Assembly (NCBI GenBank): GCA_015039465.1
Contig: MU130320.1
Coordinates: 83,241 to 133,295 of the forward strand
Length of the DNA stretch: 50,055 nucleotides
Origin: Phlegmacium glaucopus
Taxonomy: Eukaryota; Basidiomycota; Agaricomycetes; Agaricales; Cortinariaceae
Reading direction: 5' to 3'
The notes under the pieces were generated by a model. That model did no database searches, had not been told where the DNA came from, and was given only the letters and a program-made list of their open reading frames with translations. Of this stretch, positions 1 to 11,094 are shown piece by piece (the first letter of the stretch is position 1; every line of letters starts with the position of its first letter). The translations under genes and the position numbers were made by a program.

Positions 1-267
1 TCCGAATTTTCTAATTTATTTTCTTTTAGTTTACCTACCACTCTCTTTTGTGATAATCAAGGCGCGATTCGCTTATCTAAAGACTCTACGTTTCACGGTC
101 GCACCAAACATATCGACATACACTTTCATTTCATCCGTCAAACCGTTTCTTCCGGCCACATTGCACTTAAATATTGCCCTACATCGGATATGATAGCCGA
201 CATATTTACAAAGTCACTCGCTTACAACAAGTTCGTCAAATTTCGAGAACTACTTGGACTCTGTTGA
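1..267 (+). CDS. Ty1/copia polyprotein, 3' end (RNase H region), partial
   Basis: One frame is open from the first base to a TGA at 265-267. It reads the end of a copia pol: a CDNQGAI motif, then GRTKHIDIHFHFIR and the DIFTKSL block found at the end of copia RNase H domains. These motifs are diagnostic of Ty1/copia elements. The protein starts left of the window, so the state of integrase and RT is unknown. A purine-rich tract (283-293) and an LTR starting at 294 follow directly, the expected order for a plus-strand copia element. No stop interrupts the visible part. Confidence 0.9.
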   Translation, partial: SEFSNLFSFSLPTTLFCDNQGAIRLSKDSTFHGRTKHIDIHFHFIRQTVSSGHIALKYCPTSDMIADIFTKSLAYNKFVKFRELLGLC

Positions 268-293
268 TTCCATATTCGTCTCGAGGGAGGGAG

Positions 294-539
294 TGTTGAA
301 CCTACTGCGAGTTTACCTATTATTACATAATACTCACATATATAATTTCGTTGTCGTTTACTTGACACCTCAGTGCTTATTATCACTGAGGTGTAAGTCA
401 CTCATTCGTTATAGCTTAACTATTACTTACTATGTTTTAGTTCCCTCTTTCCTTAGGTATATATTCTCGAATGTATCAGTGCTTATTATCACTGAGGTTT
501 CCCTCTTTCCTTAGTATCGGTTACCCTGCATATTCTACA
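294..539 (+). repeat. 3' LTR of the copia element
   Basis: A 246-bp segment starts TGTTGAA and ends TTCTACA, an imperfect inverted pair, right after the purine-rich tract GAGGGAGGGAG that serves as plus-strand primer site. Inside it a stem-loop motif (CAGTG, loop CTTATTAT, CACTG) occurs twice, near 371-391 and 476-496, and the string TTCCCTCTTTCCTTAG follows each time (441-456, 499-514), so the LTR carries an internal duplication. The 5' LTR and the target duplication lie outside the window. The right boundary is inferred from the inverted terminus only. Confidence 0.65.
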
Positions 540-711
540 TAGGGGTCATGATATATTTATTTGCAGCATAGGCAGGATTCTATTATGAAACCTAACTAAG
601 TGATTTGAGAAACACGTTACAAATCTGATGGCCACAAAAGTCTCACCATCGTTCATATGAGTATGTGGACAGTGTCACAGAATATTTACACTCTTTGACA
701 TGCGATCAAGT

Positions 712-1279
712 TAGGGCTGCCAACCGGCCCCGTCCTGGACGGTTCACGGGTACCGTCTCACGGTGACGGATGCCGACCCGACGAGATTCAAAACTTGAAT
801 ATTCATGGCCGTGTTTCAACGGTCCGTGAACCGTCTTTACCCGTCTCAAGACGGCCGTGGACGGCCGTACACGGGTAGCGGGTGTATACTGAACGAGAAA
901 TGCAAAAAAAGTCAATTTATTCAAAAATCGTGTTAATATTTCCCTCTCAAATAAATCTGGGAAGTCAGGGGAGCTATTCTCCGACCTATTTACACCAATT
1001 ATTAGTGCTAAAAAACAAATTAAATATAAATTAAATTAAATATTTGGCTTCAGTCCCAACAATTTGGTCATCAACCAGCTTAATTGTGGGTTTCATAGAA
1101 TTTTTATTCCAGATTACATATTCTGTAGCTTTGTAGACATTTTTAACTGTGCGAATATTTCAAGTAAAATGAATTTTCTCCTTGTTTTACCGTGTACGGC
1201 CGTCTGTACACGGACCGTCACCCGTCACTGGGTTGATTTTAGACGGCCGTCCCCGTGGACGGGACGGTTGGCAGCCCTA
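712..1279. mobile_element. Non-autonomous hAT-type MITE with 8-bp target duplication
   Basis: A 568-bp element begins TAGGGCTGCCAACCG and ends with its inverse CGGTTGGCAGCCCTA. The 15-bp termini match perfectly and similarity continues imperfectly inward. It is flanked on both sides by GATCAAGT (704-711 and 1280-1287), an exact 8-bp direct repeat as made by hAT transposases. The subterminal parts carry clusters of ACGGCCGT and CCGTC/GACGG motifs on both sides (720-880 and 1195-1265), like hAT subterminal binding repeats, while the middle is AT-rich. No transposase is encoded, so it would depend on an element elsewhere. Confidence 0.88.
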
Positions 1280-1646
1280 GATCAAGTTCGCCTGAACGAA
1301 AAGAAGCAAGTTAGTTTGAATTTCGATCCAGTCTTGAGAGCCTAAAGTATCAACCTCGCGAGTTATCAATTTGGGAATTTATTTCTTCAAGTATGCTTGA
1401 AGCAAAAGGACATTGGTTTTCCTCGCAGAGTTTATGCATGGAACCCCCGGCGAGTTGATACAAGCACTTATCATGGCAACCAATATTGTCATTCAATATG
1501 TTTGTGATAATCCCTCTAGCACTTACTATGTTGGTAGGTATGTTGCAATTGGTATTTATATAACACTTCTACGGCAGGGGGTAGGTTTAACTGAAGCCCC
1601 GGAGTTCTCACAATATAAATTGAATATAGGAACAAAACCCATAAAG
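1280..1646. other. Intergenic; 3' flank of the F-box repeat unit
   Basis: No gene is supported. The part from about 1490 contains GTCATTCAATATGTTT and a GGTTTAACTGAAGCCCCGGA motif that recur downstream of the other F-box copies (near 3391 and 31404; part near 20880). The duplicated unit therefore includes 3' flanking DNA. Confidence 0.6.
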
Positions 1647-2811
1647 CTAAAAAACCAAATGAACGTCTACGCGAGAATATAGCGGTCGGGAAGAATAAGC
1701 CATAATTTTTATTTCAGTTCGACTATGAGATGACGCAACTGGTAGAATCTCATTGCACAAAGTTCGAACTTCCAATGAGTCCGAGCAGAACTGAGGAGAG
1801 TATACGTCCACAAAAATAAGATCAAGGATCTTGAGAGCTTGATATCTTGGACTTGATAAGATTTCGTCTATGGGTAAAAACCCTTTGAATAAGGGTTCAT
1901 ACACCTGGGTATGTTCGTAGCCGCAGATACATTCAATTTGGATCTGGGCGAGCATCGGTGTGGAATGTTCGAGGAACTGGGATAGGAAGGTTGGGACAGG
2001 GTTGCCACCACGCAGATATATTGTGAATGTCAACTGGATGGATTCTAGGACTGGGAAGACAATGGTTGAATTGAAATTTAGGAAGAACCTAGCTATGTAG
2101 AGAGATAAATCAAGTATACGAACCGGGAGAATTACAAAACTTACCATTATTGTGAAGTGGATCACGCAGAATGAGGGTAGCCAATGTCGGAGCCGCATGG
2201 GTCATGATTATTCCGACCACCTCATCGTCATTTGACAATGAGCCCCGAATTCTCAACCTCCTCAATGATGGAAAAGGTGAACCTGACAGTGTCTCTGGTT
2301 CTATTTTGGCGAACACAACCCCGATGAGAGCGAGCGATTCTAGATGGCAGCATGAAGAGAAGAGGGATAGTGGGAAGTCCGTCATGTTCTCGAAATGGAG
2401 TACAGTAAGATAAGGAAGGTCACTGCAAAGACTACTGACGGACGAACTAATTGCTTGGAGCACAATGGGGTAAATGAGGGGGGTAGGCCAACCAATCCAT
2501 CTGAATTCCTGTAGGTGACGTAGCCGATTGAAGACCATGGATAGAGGCGAGGTTTGATGCCTTACTGTAAATGAGCGTATATGTCGAGCTATATTGGGAT
2601 TGGTGATTAAAATGGTATGTAAACCGCGGAGACGTTTTGGAGTGTAGATCGTGAGGGATGAAAAGATATATGAGCTTGCTTGATAATAGAATTGTCTGTT
2701 TACCAGGGTACAAGCCAACAGAGCTGCTCGCGATTGTAGATCCCTGGTGGCTGATGCGAGTTCATTGAGGAAGAGATCAAATATTTCAGGAGGAAATATT
2801 TGGATAGACAT
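1647..2811 (-). CDS. F-box protein, family copy A (intact)
   Basis: Two exons (2811-2145 and 2092-1647) with a 52-nt GT-AG intron (GTAAGT...CATAG) give a phase-consistent 370-aa protein. The N-terminus MSIQIFPPEIFDLFLNEL, followed by LLACTLVNRQFY, has the pattern of a basidiomycete F-box, which binds Skp1 in SCF ubiquitin ligases. The rest is Leu-rich and probably the substrate-binding part; I see no clean LRR consensus. Start: an ATG 60 nt upstream is in frame, but MS-[VI]-QIFP is the start shared by the copies. It is one of five copies in the window (others at 3.5, 20.9, 31.6 and 33.5 kb). A and the 31.6-kb copy are the only two without a break. The substrate is unknown. Confidence 0.8.
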
Positions 2812-2989
2812 GTCGTTTTCCAAGTCGACGAAGGAAGAAAGAATCCCGTTCGATTTTGATGAGAACAACATATATTCGTGCGGGTTTAGCCGGTCGGCTT
2901 CTGAATACTATGCACTGCGAAGGCAATTTTATTTCAAACTATGGCAGAGCGCTGAATTGGCGCTGAGGTACCGACATTTGGCTTCCGTC

Positions 2990-3300
2990 AAACCAAAAGC
3001 CCTCTGCCCACCACCTTTCATTCCACCAAATCTCTCGAAAATAACAGGCACCATCTACAGAGCGCCGGGGATCCGGATAGAGAGCTTCCGGTCGATTGGA
3101 GCACGAACGACCCCCATTCGCCTACAACTGCATGTCCCTGGATCAACTTTAAAATAAAGGTCATGGCATTATAACGGATATATGGATAAGTGAGCTCCCC
3201 TGATAGTATTGTAAGATATCTGTTCGACACATGATGACACTTAATCTGATAGAACTCGAATCCGCCGCGGTTGAAGGCAATGGCCCACTCAAACCAGTCA
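2990..3300. repeat. Dispersed repeat, copy 1 of 3
   Basis: A stretch with the landmarks GAGCACGAACGACCCC, ATAAGTGAGCTCCCCT and ATCTGTTCGACAC recurs at about 13140-13350 in the same orientation and at 46110-46440 inverted. Copies differ by scattered substitutions and small indels, so they are old. It has no convincing ORF, terminal repeats or target duplication that I can see. Confidence 0.7.
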
Positions 3301-3511
3301 AAATTCGTCGCAGGATGCACTCCACAATGTCTGTGGATTCCATGTATGTTTTCTATGATGTAGGACACTTTGCGACCTGTGCTCAATTGTCATTCAATAT
3401 GTTGATAGCAATTCCTCCAGTGCAGGCATTTATACAACACTCTCAGTAGCAGGGAAGGTCAGTTAAAACCCGCAATCTTCCTTTCACAATATAAATTGAA
3501 TACAAAAAAAT

Positions 3512-4651
3512 CTAAAAGACAAAATGAACTTCTACCCAAACATATGGCTGTCGGGGAGAACCAGGCGTAATAATCTCTACAGTCTGACTGTGAGACGACG
3601 CAGCTGGAAAAGTCTCATTCAGCAACATCCGAACTTCTGTGTAAAAAAACGAGATCAAGGGTCTTGAGATCTTGATCTCTTGGACTTGATAAGATTTCAT
3701 CGATGGGTCCTTTGGCTAAGGGTTGTTGCATCCGGGGAAGAGTATATCCGTAACCGGAGGGAATTTCAATTTGGATCTGGGCAAGCATGGGTGTGGAGTG
3801 CTCGAGAAACCGGGATAAGAAGTTTCCAAGAGAATTTTCACCATACAGATGCATCGTAAATGACACCTGGATGGATTCTAGGACTGGGAAGACGATGGTT
3901 GATTTGAAATTGAGGAAGAACCTAGCTATGTAGAGAGATAAATCAAGTATAGGGAACCAGGAGAATTACAAAGTTTACCATTATCGCCGTGAGGTGGATC
4001 ACACAGAATGAGGGTAGTTAATGTCGGAGCCGCATGGGTCATAATTATTCCGGTCCCCCCGTCGTCCTTTGACCATGGGCCCGAAAGGCTCAGCCTCTTC
4101 AACGATGGAAAGAGTGACCCTGACAGCGTCTCTTGTTGTATTTCCGCGAACACAATCCTGAGGAGAGTGAGCGATTCCAGATGGCGGCATGAAGAGAAGA
4201 GGGATAGCGGGAAGTTTGTCATGTCTTCGAAATGGAGCACGGTAAGATAAGGAAGATGACTGCAAAGGCTACTGATGGACAAAGTAATCGCTGTGAGCAT
4301 AACTTGGGAACGGAGGGTAGGCCGACCAATCCATCCAAATTCCTGCAGGTGACGTAGCTGTCTGAAGACAGCAGATAGACATTTGGAGGAGGGTTGATGC
4401 TTTACTGTAAACGAACGTATATGTCGAGCTATCCCAGGATTGGTGTTTAAAATATCAAGCAAACCGTCGAGTCGATTTGGATTGGAGATCGTGAGGGATG
4501 AAAAGATAGATGAGCTCGCTTGATAATAGAATTGTCTGTTTACTAGGGCACAAGCTAACAAAGCTGCTTGCGATTGCATATCCTCGGTGGCGGATCCGAG
4601 TTCATCGAGGAAGAGATCCAATATTTCAGCAGGAAATATCTGGACGGACAT
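3512..4651 (-). pseudogene. F-box protein, family copy B (frameshifted in exon 2)
   Basis: Same architecture as copy A: exon 1 runs 4651-3979 from MSVQIFPAEILDLFLDEL, and the intron has donor GTAAAC and acceptor CATAG, with exon 2 from 3925. Exon 1 is fully open. In exon 2 the frame holds to LKTLDLVF, then a T7 tract near 3640-3650 and a deletion of about a dozen residues found in other copies push it out of frame; the protein would end at 3615 after an unrelated tail. The expected C-terminal frame (EVRMLLNETFPAASS ... VEVHFVF) is open again to 3512. It could still make a shortened F-box protein, and because the break sits at a homopolymer a sequencing error is possible. Confidence 0.7.
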
Positions 4652-5216
4652 GTTCTTACGCATGAAGGAAGAATAAGTCTCGGATAAGTCTTGGTGGATT
4701 GGCTGACTCAGGTATGTAATCGCCCTCTGAAAATGTCTCTAGGTAGCTTGATCGCATGGTTGTGAGACGTGCGTGAAACAGATTAGATACATGATGTAAC
4801 ATTGACGTTCGAATGTCTATCAAGCCTAACTTGAACCGAGAGAATCATACAAGGTAGCATGCTCCATGCGTCAGCTACCCAATACAGCTTGTACGTTGTC
4901 TTCATAGGATTCCGAGAACAGGCTCGACAACCAGTTCAACCTTTAAATTATCCTCCTCTTGGCCAAAACTCAACATCCTCGGCGACGGATGTTAGAAGAT
5001 CGGTGACAGGAAACCCATCGTCAACGGATCCTGATGCGATGTGGTTCTTGACAAACGTCGACAGGAATATCACTAACATCCTCAACAACTTCGGAAAATG
5101 CTGGCTCCTCTATCGTCACTTCAACGTTATTGGAGGCGAATCACCCGAGAGTTCCTTGAAAAGGGCGGGATGCGAGAAGTTTAATGATCCAACACGACAT
5201 AGTTTAAATGCCTACA
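4652..5216. other. Intergenic, no gene supported
   Basis: Upstream region of F-box copy B. A 121-codon plus-strand reading frame spans 4859-5224 but has no recognisable domain and no supported splice partners. I see no repeat or RNA gene here. Confidence 0.5.
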
Positions 5217-6260
5217 TCAATTAATAACGTAAGGGTTTATAATAGGAATGAACAGATTTCTCGACTTGCCTTGCAGACGAGAACCTTGTTGCTTATCCCT
5301 GGCGGTTGAACCTAACGAGTTGTCGAGCTGTGGTAGAATCTGGGGTGGGTAATGACTCATCAAGATCTTCAAGTTAGTCGCAAACTTGGGTGTCCTTGAC
5401 GTCTGTTTCGGCGACAATGGTTAAGCGTTGAGCAATGACACAGGTCTTCATGGACATGTTTCTCTGTTTTCTACATGACTCTCATCGGAGAGTTCCGTGA
5501 GACCGTCAAGATGTTCAATGATAACCCACATTTCTTCGATATTCTATACGCAAGAATAATAAGGAATAAATAGGGAGGCTAGGAACGAAAGATAAACCTT
5601 GCCAGGCATGAAGTCGTATTCCATTATCCATATGGCCATGTCCTCGGAACTAAGTACATCATCCAGTTAGACCTTCAGTCATTCAATTTCGAAGTTGGCA
5701 TTAGCAAGTTGAACAAAAGTCTCTTCGTAAGATGCTGCTAGTATTGATGATGCAAAGCATCAGTTTACACCTTCAATGAATCAGGAAAACAGACCTTCAA
5801 GGCTCGAGTGGCAAAATCTTTATTGCATATCGGATATCTGTTCACAATGTTCTTGACCCGTTTCTTGCGTTGTGTTTCGAAACCTGACATCAAAAAAAGT
5901 TCTATGGTGGAATAACGATCTGTATAAGAAATGAGAGCCTCCCTGAGTAGTTCCTTTTTTTTCTCGCACCAGATAAATTTCTCTTCTTTCAACTCTGCCC
6001 CTGCCATCGCCGTGCTCTCTACCGCAATTTCCTTATCTAACACAACCGCTTCCAGTTGTTATGATTGCTACTATCTACACCGGTGGGTTCATCCTGGAGT
6101 TATCTGGATTTGGCTTGGGAAGGAAAGATTGCGATTCAGCGCGACGTTCTTTGAGGTCTTGGGTAAGTTTCGCGCAGTCAACTTGTCGGACTTCCAGAAC
6201 GCGGAATTTTGCGCTGGAGTTTTTGATCATCGCGTTGCAGGCTGCAAATTTACTAGCCAT
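5217..6260 (-). pseudogene. Decayed hypothetical gene(s), not recognised
   Basis: On the minus strand several short open blocks have the composition of coding sequence. One at 6260-6075 begins MASKFAACNAMIKN; one at 6043-5765 contains KKELLREALISYTDRY; and one near 5650-5480 reads EDMAIWIMEYDFMPGK, followed after a plausible 54-nt GT-AG intron by EEMWVIIEHLDGLTEL. They cannot be joined without crossing stops or wrong phases. I recognise no family. A decayed gene or an incorrectly read multi-exon gene are both possible. Confidence 0.3.
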
Positions 6261-6480
6261 CCTCAGTCGAGGATCAAAATTGTATTGATTTACGTAGCAC
6301 TGGGAAAGGTGAGGGCCCCAGAAGCGGAGAGGCCTGTCGAAGGGGCAAACTCAGGGGTAATAGTACGGGATAGAGAAGATGAGGAGAAAGATAAAAGATT
6401 GACGAACAACGTTAGGTGTGAGTGCCACGTGATATGCACAACCATTGTCTTACCCGTCAACATGTGAGGCCTAGCCTTAC

Positions 6481-6978
6481 ACCTGTTACGGTTGCGATAC
6501 TGGAAGCCCTCCACTATCAAAATGTTCATTCTCCGAAAGGTTGCCGGTGGACGGCTTTACATGAGTTATGCATCAAGCGATCAACAAACATTTGGAATTG
6601 ATAATTTTAAATCTTACATGCTCGCGCTTGCTCTTCTTCTGTGCGAGCATGCTAGAGTCATTGGTACTATTAATGGGATGGGATAGCAAGGCTGAAAAGC
6701 GGGTGTATGTATGTCATTATACCCAACTTCTAATGGGTTTTGGGTTGGTGTTTGTGGTGTTTCTTGTATAGCTGTTGTGTTAACAGATATTTCTGACTCT
6801 TCCTGAGTATGTTCTTCCATTGCTAGGATATAATGAATAAATCATATATTATTCTTCGCTATATTAGAGGTAAAGGGGAGTCACATGCGACGAGAAATGG
6901 CAGCTCAGGGACCGGCATTGTTTCGGAGTCCGAAATTTTTGATAGTGGAGGGCTTCCAGTATGGTAACCGTAACAGGT
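6481..6978. mobile_element. Inverted-repeat element, MITE-like
   Basis: Arms of about 58 bp at 6481-6540 and 6921-6978 are inverted copies of one another: ACCTGTTACGGTT at the outer left pairs with AACCGTAACAGGT at the outer right, and TGGAAGCCCTCCACTATCAA is identical in both. The 380 bp between have no convincing ORF. The size and long terminal inverted repeats suit a non-autonomous DNA transposon, but I find no clear target duplication, so the family is unassigned. Confidence 0.6.
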
Positions 6979-7147
6979 ACCAGGCGTTATATCGGTGAAC
7001 GTCGTTCTTCACTGATCATGTGACGACTGGCTGGCGAGGCTAATGTGAGGCCCTACTTCAACGTCTAGAAACACTATTCTGCCGAGCCGATTTTATTCTG
7101 AATAACGGACTACAACTTGACTTGCTACTACCAGCATTCTTGTGTAC

Positions 7148-8582
7148 ATGTCCGGGCTCCTTCGAGTCAGCAGAGTGTATCCTCTATTGACGATGCGACT
7201 GGGCTCCACAAGTTCTCTCAGTTCAATGTCTCCCCCACGCTTTCAACCTTCTCAATTGGACGACATTGAGTACGTTGAAGACTACCGACCTGGCGGCTTC
7301 CACCCTGTCGTGATCGGCGACGTCTTTGCCCAAGGTCACTACAGAGTTGTACACAAATTGGGCTTTGGAGGTTCGTCGACTGTCTGGCTTGCTCGCAATC
7401 GACCTGGAAAACTCCTGACCCTCAAGGTCATGCGCGCTGAAGTATCGTCTAAGTCTGTCGATGAGATTCCAGATCTGGCCGTTCCCCTGAAACTTTCGGA
7501 ATACATTCAGGCGAAAGGTGCTGTCGCTCGCTCAAACATTCAGACCCCCGAGGACTATTTCACAGAGAATGGACCTAACGGGTCACACCTCTGTTTAGTC
7601 TATCAACTCGCTGGGCCTAGCGTTCAATCCATGTTGGATTGCCCGGGAAGAGTGGCAGGAAGTAGACGTCTACGGAAAGACCTTGCCAAGAAAGTAGCCA
7701 AGCAAGTGGTTTGCACGGTGGAGTTCATGCACACTTTCGGCTTCGTCCATGGAGGTTCGTGGCAATTTTTGTGCTCGATGAGAGATTAGGAGCTAACATA
7801 ACAACACAGACCTTACAACCTCCAACATCCTCTTCCGCGTTGCTGAAAATGTTCAAAACTGGTCAGATAGTGAAGTTTATCTCAACTTCGGCCAGCCAGA
7901 GACAGAGGAGATTGTAACTTGCGACCACAGGCCCCTAGGACCTCACGCACCTCCACGACTCATTGCGCCTATTGACAACGCACTCTTGACCAACTCCACC
8001 CTTCTCCAAGAAGATATCCTCCTCATCGACTTCGGGCAATCCTTCTCGAGATTCAATCGCCCAACAGGCTACGAGCCAGCGAGCGTGCCCCAGTATCTGT
8101 CCCCGGAAGCCCGCTCCGAAGGAATGATCGGATCACCGTCCGATGTTTGGGCGCTGGCCTGCATGATCTTTGAAATCCGTGCAGGATTCCCCCTTTTCGA
8201 GGCCTTCCCGGGAGGGAATGACGAAGTCCTCAAGGAAATTGTGTCGACATTTGGTAAGCTGCCTGAGCCGTGGTGGGGCGCGTTTGAGAATCGCCACCTG
8301 TGGTTTGACGAGGACGGGAAACCCAAGGCTACGGTGCTTCAACAGGTTCTGCTGCCTGCAGAGAAGACGTCAATCAAAAAGAAGCTGGCAAGCATCGGTG
8401 ATCAAGATGTACCACCAGCGACTGGGGATGATGGCCCGATGATGGAACGGCCTGGAACGAAGCTGGACAAGGCCGAGATTCAGGTGCTAGGAGATTTGTT
8501 GGAGAAGATGTTGCGCTTTCGGCCGCAGGACAGGATTAAAATGTGCGAGGTTGTTGCTCATCCTTGGTTTGCTCTCGAATAA
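7148..8582 (+). CDS. SRPK-like serine/threonine protein kinase
   Basis: Two exons, 7148-7754 and 7810-8582, joined by a 55-nt GT-AG intron, encode about 459 aa. The kinase landmarks are in order: glycine loop LGFGGSSTVWLAR, the Lys of LTLKVMRA, catalytic loop HGDLTTSNIL (HRD-type with Gly for Arg; the catalytic Asp and Asn are kept and the loop is created by the splice), the DFG in LIDFGQSF, PQYLSPEAR for the APE motif, and SDVWALACMIFEI. The opening DIEYVEDYRPGGFHPV and the split catalytic region are typical of the SR-protein-kinase-like group expanded in Agaricomycetes. The HGD variant may lower activity. Start is uncertain: ATGs at 7148, 7193 and 7229 are all in frame. No partner gene is evident. 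Confidence 0.88.
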
Positions 8583-8949
8583 GTGCATCGTGTCGGCATG
8601 GCAGTACCCGCTTGAGAGGCGGCGGGCTTTGAGGAGTGTAAGTGAATGCTTTCATTACGTTCGGGATATCATGCCTCAACCAACGACCAGGATATGAAGA
8701 CGACGAGTACGAAGCTTCTTCCTGTCCATTTCCAATTTCACTTGCGACTCTTTGTAGGTAAAAAAGCCCCGTTGAGTGGAGCACCGTATGGAGGCAATTG
8801 TCTCAAAGACTACTATCTTTATTGTTATTTAACCACTGTCATACAAGTACAATAGACCAATGATGACAGGGCGTGTCAGGCTGCGGCTCTCATATCAAGC
8901 TGTTATCTGGAGCGTCGAAATTTGAAGTCAGGAAAGAGCATCGAGGAGG
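8583..8949. other. Intergenic between convergent genes
   Basis: This holds the 3' ends of the kinase (plus) and the secreted Cys-rich gene (minus). Only short antisense reading frames are present; nothing else is supported. Confidence 0.5.
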
Positions 8950-9463
8950 CTATGTCTTGAAACTACGCACGGGTATGCAGGATGGACAACATGCATTGGG
9001 TGCTAATGCAGCTGTCGAGAAGTAATACTGTTAGAAACGGGAATTGCTAGATGTGTTGAATGAATAGCATACCCTTGGAATCAGAAGCGCAGGCGATGTC
9101 TGGACAGAACACGAGAGAACACTTGATACAGGAGGGACAACACGATCCCGGTGCGGTTCCAACTATTGAGAAGTAATATCATTAGAAAATAGAATTGAGT
9201 TGTTAGATACGTAATGAAGGATGCATACTGTGGGAACCGAGGGGACAGGTGGATGGTATGAGCGGACAATTAATCACACCAACGCATGGGTTTGTTGCTT
9301 GTGCTGAGAGATGACTCGGGACTTAAAAAACGAAATGAGATGCGCAAATGAACAACAAATTCTTACGAGCTCTGGCATCAATCTGAACCACACTCGAGTC
9401 TACACGTTGAAGAAGACTGAGAAGAGAAAGTGTAAGGGTGATGAAGGCGGTTCGGGTAAACAT
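8950..9463 (-). CDS. Small secreted cysteine-rich protein, two CCPxC modules
   Basis: Four exons (9463-9367, 9303-9229, 9162-9073, 9011-8950) with introns of 63, 66 and 61 nt, all GT-AG and in consistent phase, give 107 aa. Residues 1-24 form a signal peptide (MFTRTAFITLTLSLLSLL core), so the product is probably secreted. The mature part has 12 cysteines in two similar modules: NPCVGVINCPLIPSTCPLG then PGSCCPSC, and IKCSLVFCPDIACASDSKG then PNACCPSC. The C-x4/5-C-x4/6-C-xn-CC-x2-C pattern is typical of small secreted proteins of Agaricomycetes. An intron lies within each module at an equivalent place, so the second module is an internal duplication. The function is unknown; a cell-surface or effector-like role is a guess. 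It is too split for simple ORF calling. Confidence 0.8.
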
Positions 9464-11094
9464 CAGTGCGTTGTGCTTGTGAGATTTTCTCGAATTAATA
9501 GCCTTGGGTTAACACGAAGGGTTTTCAGAAAGAGAACGGCTTGCTTTTATACTACATTTTACTACTGGTGCCGATGCTGTAAATTTCATGTCATGCCGAC
9601 AAATTAATCAATTGTAGATCCGTCCTTGTAGGCAGGCCCAGATGATAACCACTGGAAGAATGAAGATGCCGAAATAAGGCCCATGGCAACTGACAGTAAT
9701 TAAAGACCAACCATTTCAAACGAACGTACTTATTTAAATGGGAGGGAATGAGGGTCGAAGGGAGTGTGGGTAGTTCTCAGAGCGTCATCGCTCTCGTTAA
9801 CGACCCACTTCACAATCCGCAACACCTACTGGACTCCATTTCCAGGGGCTTGGAGGCCGGCGTTACTGTCAAGATGACTGGGGCTGGGAATTATTACAAT
9901 AGGTGAAATGATGTGCTGCGATTACTCTGACTTGATCGGAAGAGATGCCTACTAGCGAATATACATAGAGGGGGTGAGGTACCCGCTAAATGATGGTTGT
10001 CACAATAATTACAATGATCGGGGTGCAAGTGAGATCGACTAGACCAGAAATAGTGCTCGCAGAGATGCCCAAGGGACCATGGGCGCTGGCAGCAAGCGGG
10101 TGTAGTGGGACTGGGTAACTCAGAGCTCTTGACTATAATAGTTCGTGTTCATCATAGCACTAGAGCCAGCTGGTGAAAATAAAACTGGAGTTGTCCGGAC
10201 TTGCATTTGCTAGCACCAATAGTAGGATGATGGTCCCCAGGGAAAGGAAGTCTTGTACGAGATGATTAATAATCAGGAGAATTAAAAGTGCGCGTACCTC
10301 ATTACGAAGAAGTTGCATGTGGAGACGACATCGCTCACTGTTTCACGCTGTCAAGTGGCATAAATCTAACGAAACAACACAGCTTTGGAACCGTCTTGTG
10401 CATCAGGTTGGCATCAACAACTGCGGGCGCAAGAGACCAACAGAGATGGAAAGAATTCGATTACTCCACAAGCTTAAAAGATGAGGCATCCATGCCCACC
10501 GTAACAGGAGCTCGAAAAGTGTTACCCCGTCACGAACATTGCACGACCTTGACCTTGAATAATTTTCTTTAGGAGACTTGGTTAATATCAATACCTATAG
10601 TGACAACGACAAAACACTCTTACAACCCACAGTTATCCGACTCTTCTCATGACCGATCTCCTTCTTTGCTGTCTCCAGCTACACTTGCACCACTAATCAT
10701 CCTGGCTAATCCGTCTAATGAAGCATCCACCAGAAGTGTTCCGACTTATGTCAAGGTCAACATCGTCCACCTTCTCAGCGAGGTGGATGTCCAATCTCTT
10801 GAAAATAAGCAGTGGCAGTGGGCATCACCAGTAACAAGATGGACACGGAGCAACATCGGCTCTGACATCAACATTTGGTGTCAGCGTTGATGCCTCACCC
10901 TCCTCTTCCTCCTCCTTGAATCCTCCATCGAAAACCTCACCACCAACAGCAGCATCAACCGCCTCAGCAATCTGTAGACGAAACCCACTGTCCCCTCCTA
11001 CCCATCGTCATCTAACACAGCATCCACAGCTACATGTATCCCATACGTTACCTAGACCATCCACTCCTCCGTTCTCAGGTGGTATTATCAAACA
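9464..11094. other. Unresolved region, possible split or decayed gene
   Basis: No gene model works. On the minus strand between 10350 and 9620 there are short coding-like pieces, including a hydrophobic run FGIFILPVVIIWACLQGRIYN-stop (about 9690-9615), VILTVTPASKPLEMES (about 9880-9835) and LSLGTIILLLVLANASPDNS (about 10240-10180), some with plausible splice sites. Phases do not all agree. On the plus strand 10600-11094 is Pro/Ser/Thr-rich and may be the disordered N-terminus of the TLDc pseudogene that follows. Confidence 0.35.

Noticed and set aside
7711..7917. Plus-strand frame across the kinase intron
   Set aside because: It reads through the intron in the wrong frame; splicing at 7754/7810 restores the HGDLTTSN catalytic loop.
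9600..10350. A multi-exon minus-strand membrane protein gene
   Set aside because: Several pieces look coding and some introns fit, but phases conflict and one intron would be about 40 nt; no single model survives, and a plus-strand reading of part of it is equally good.
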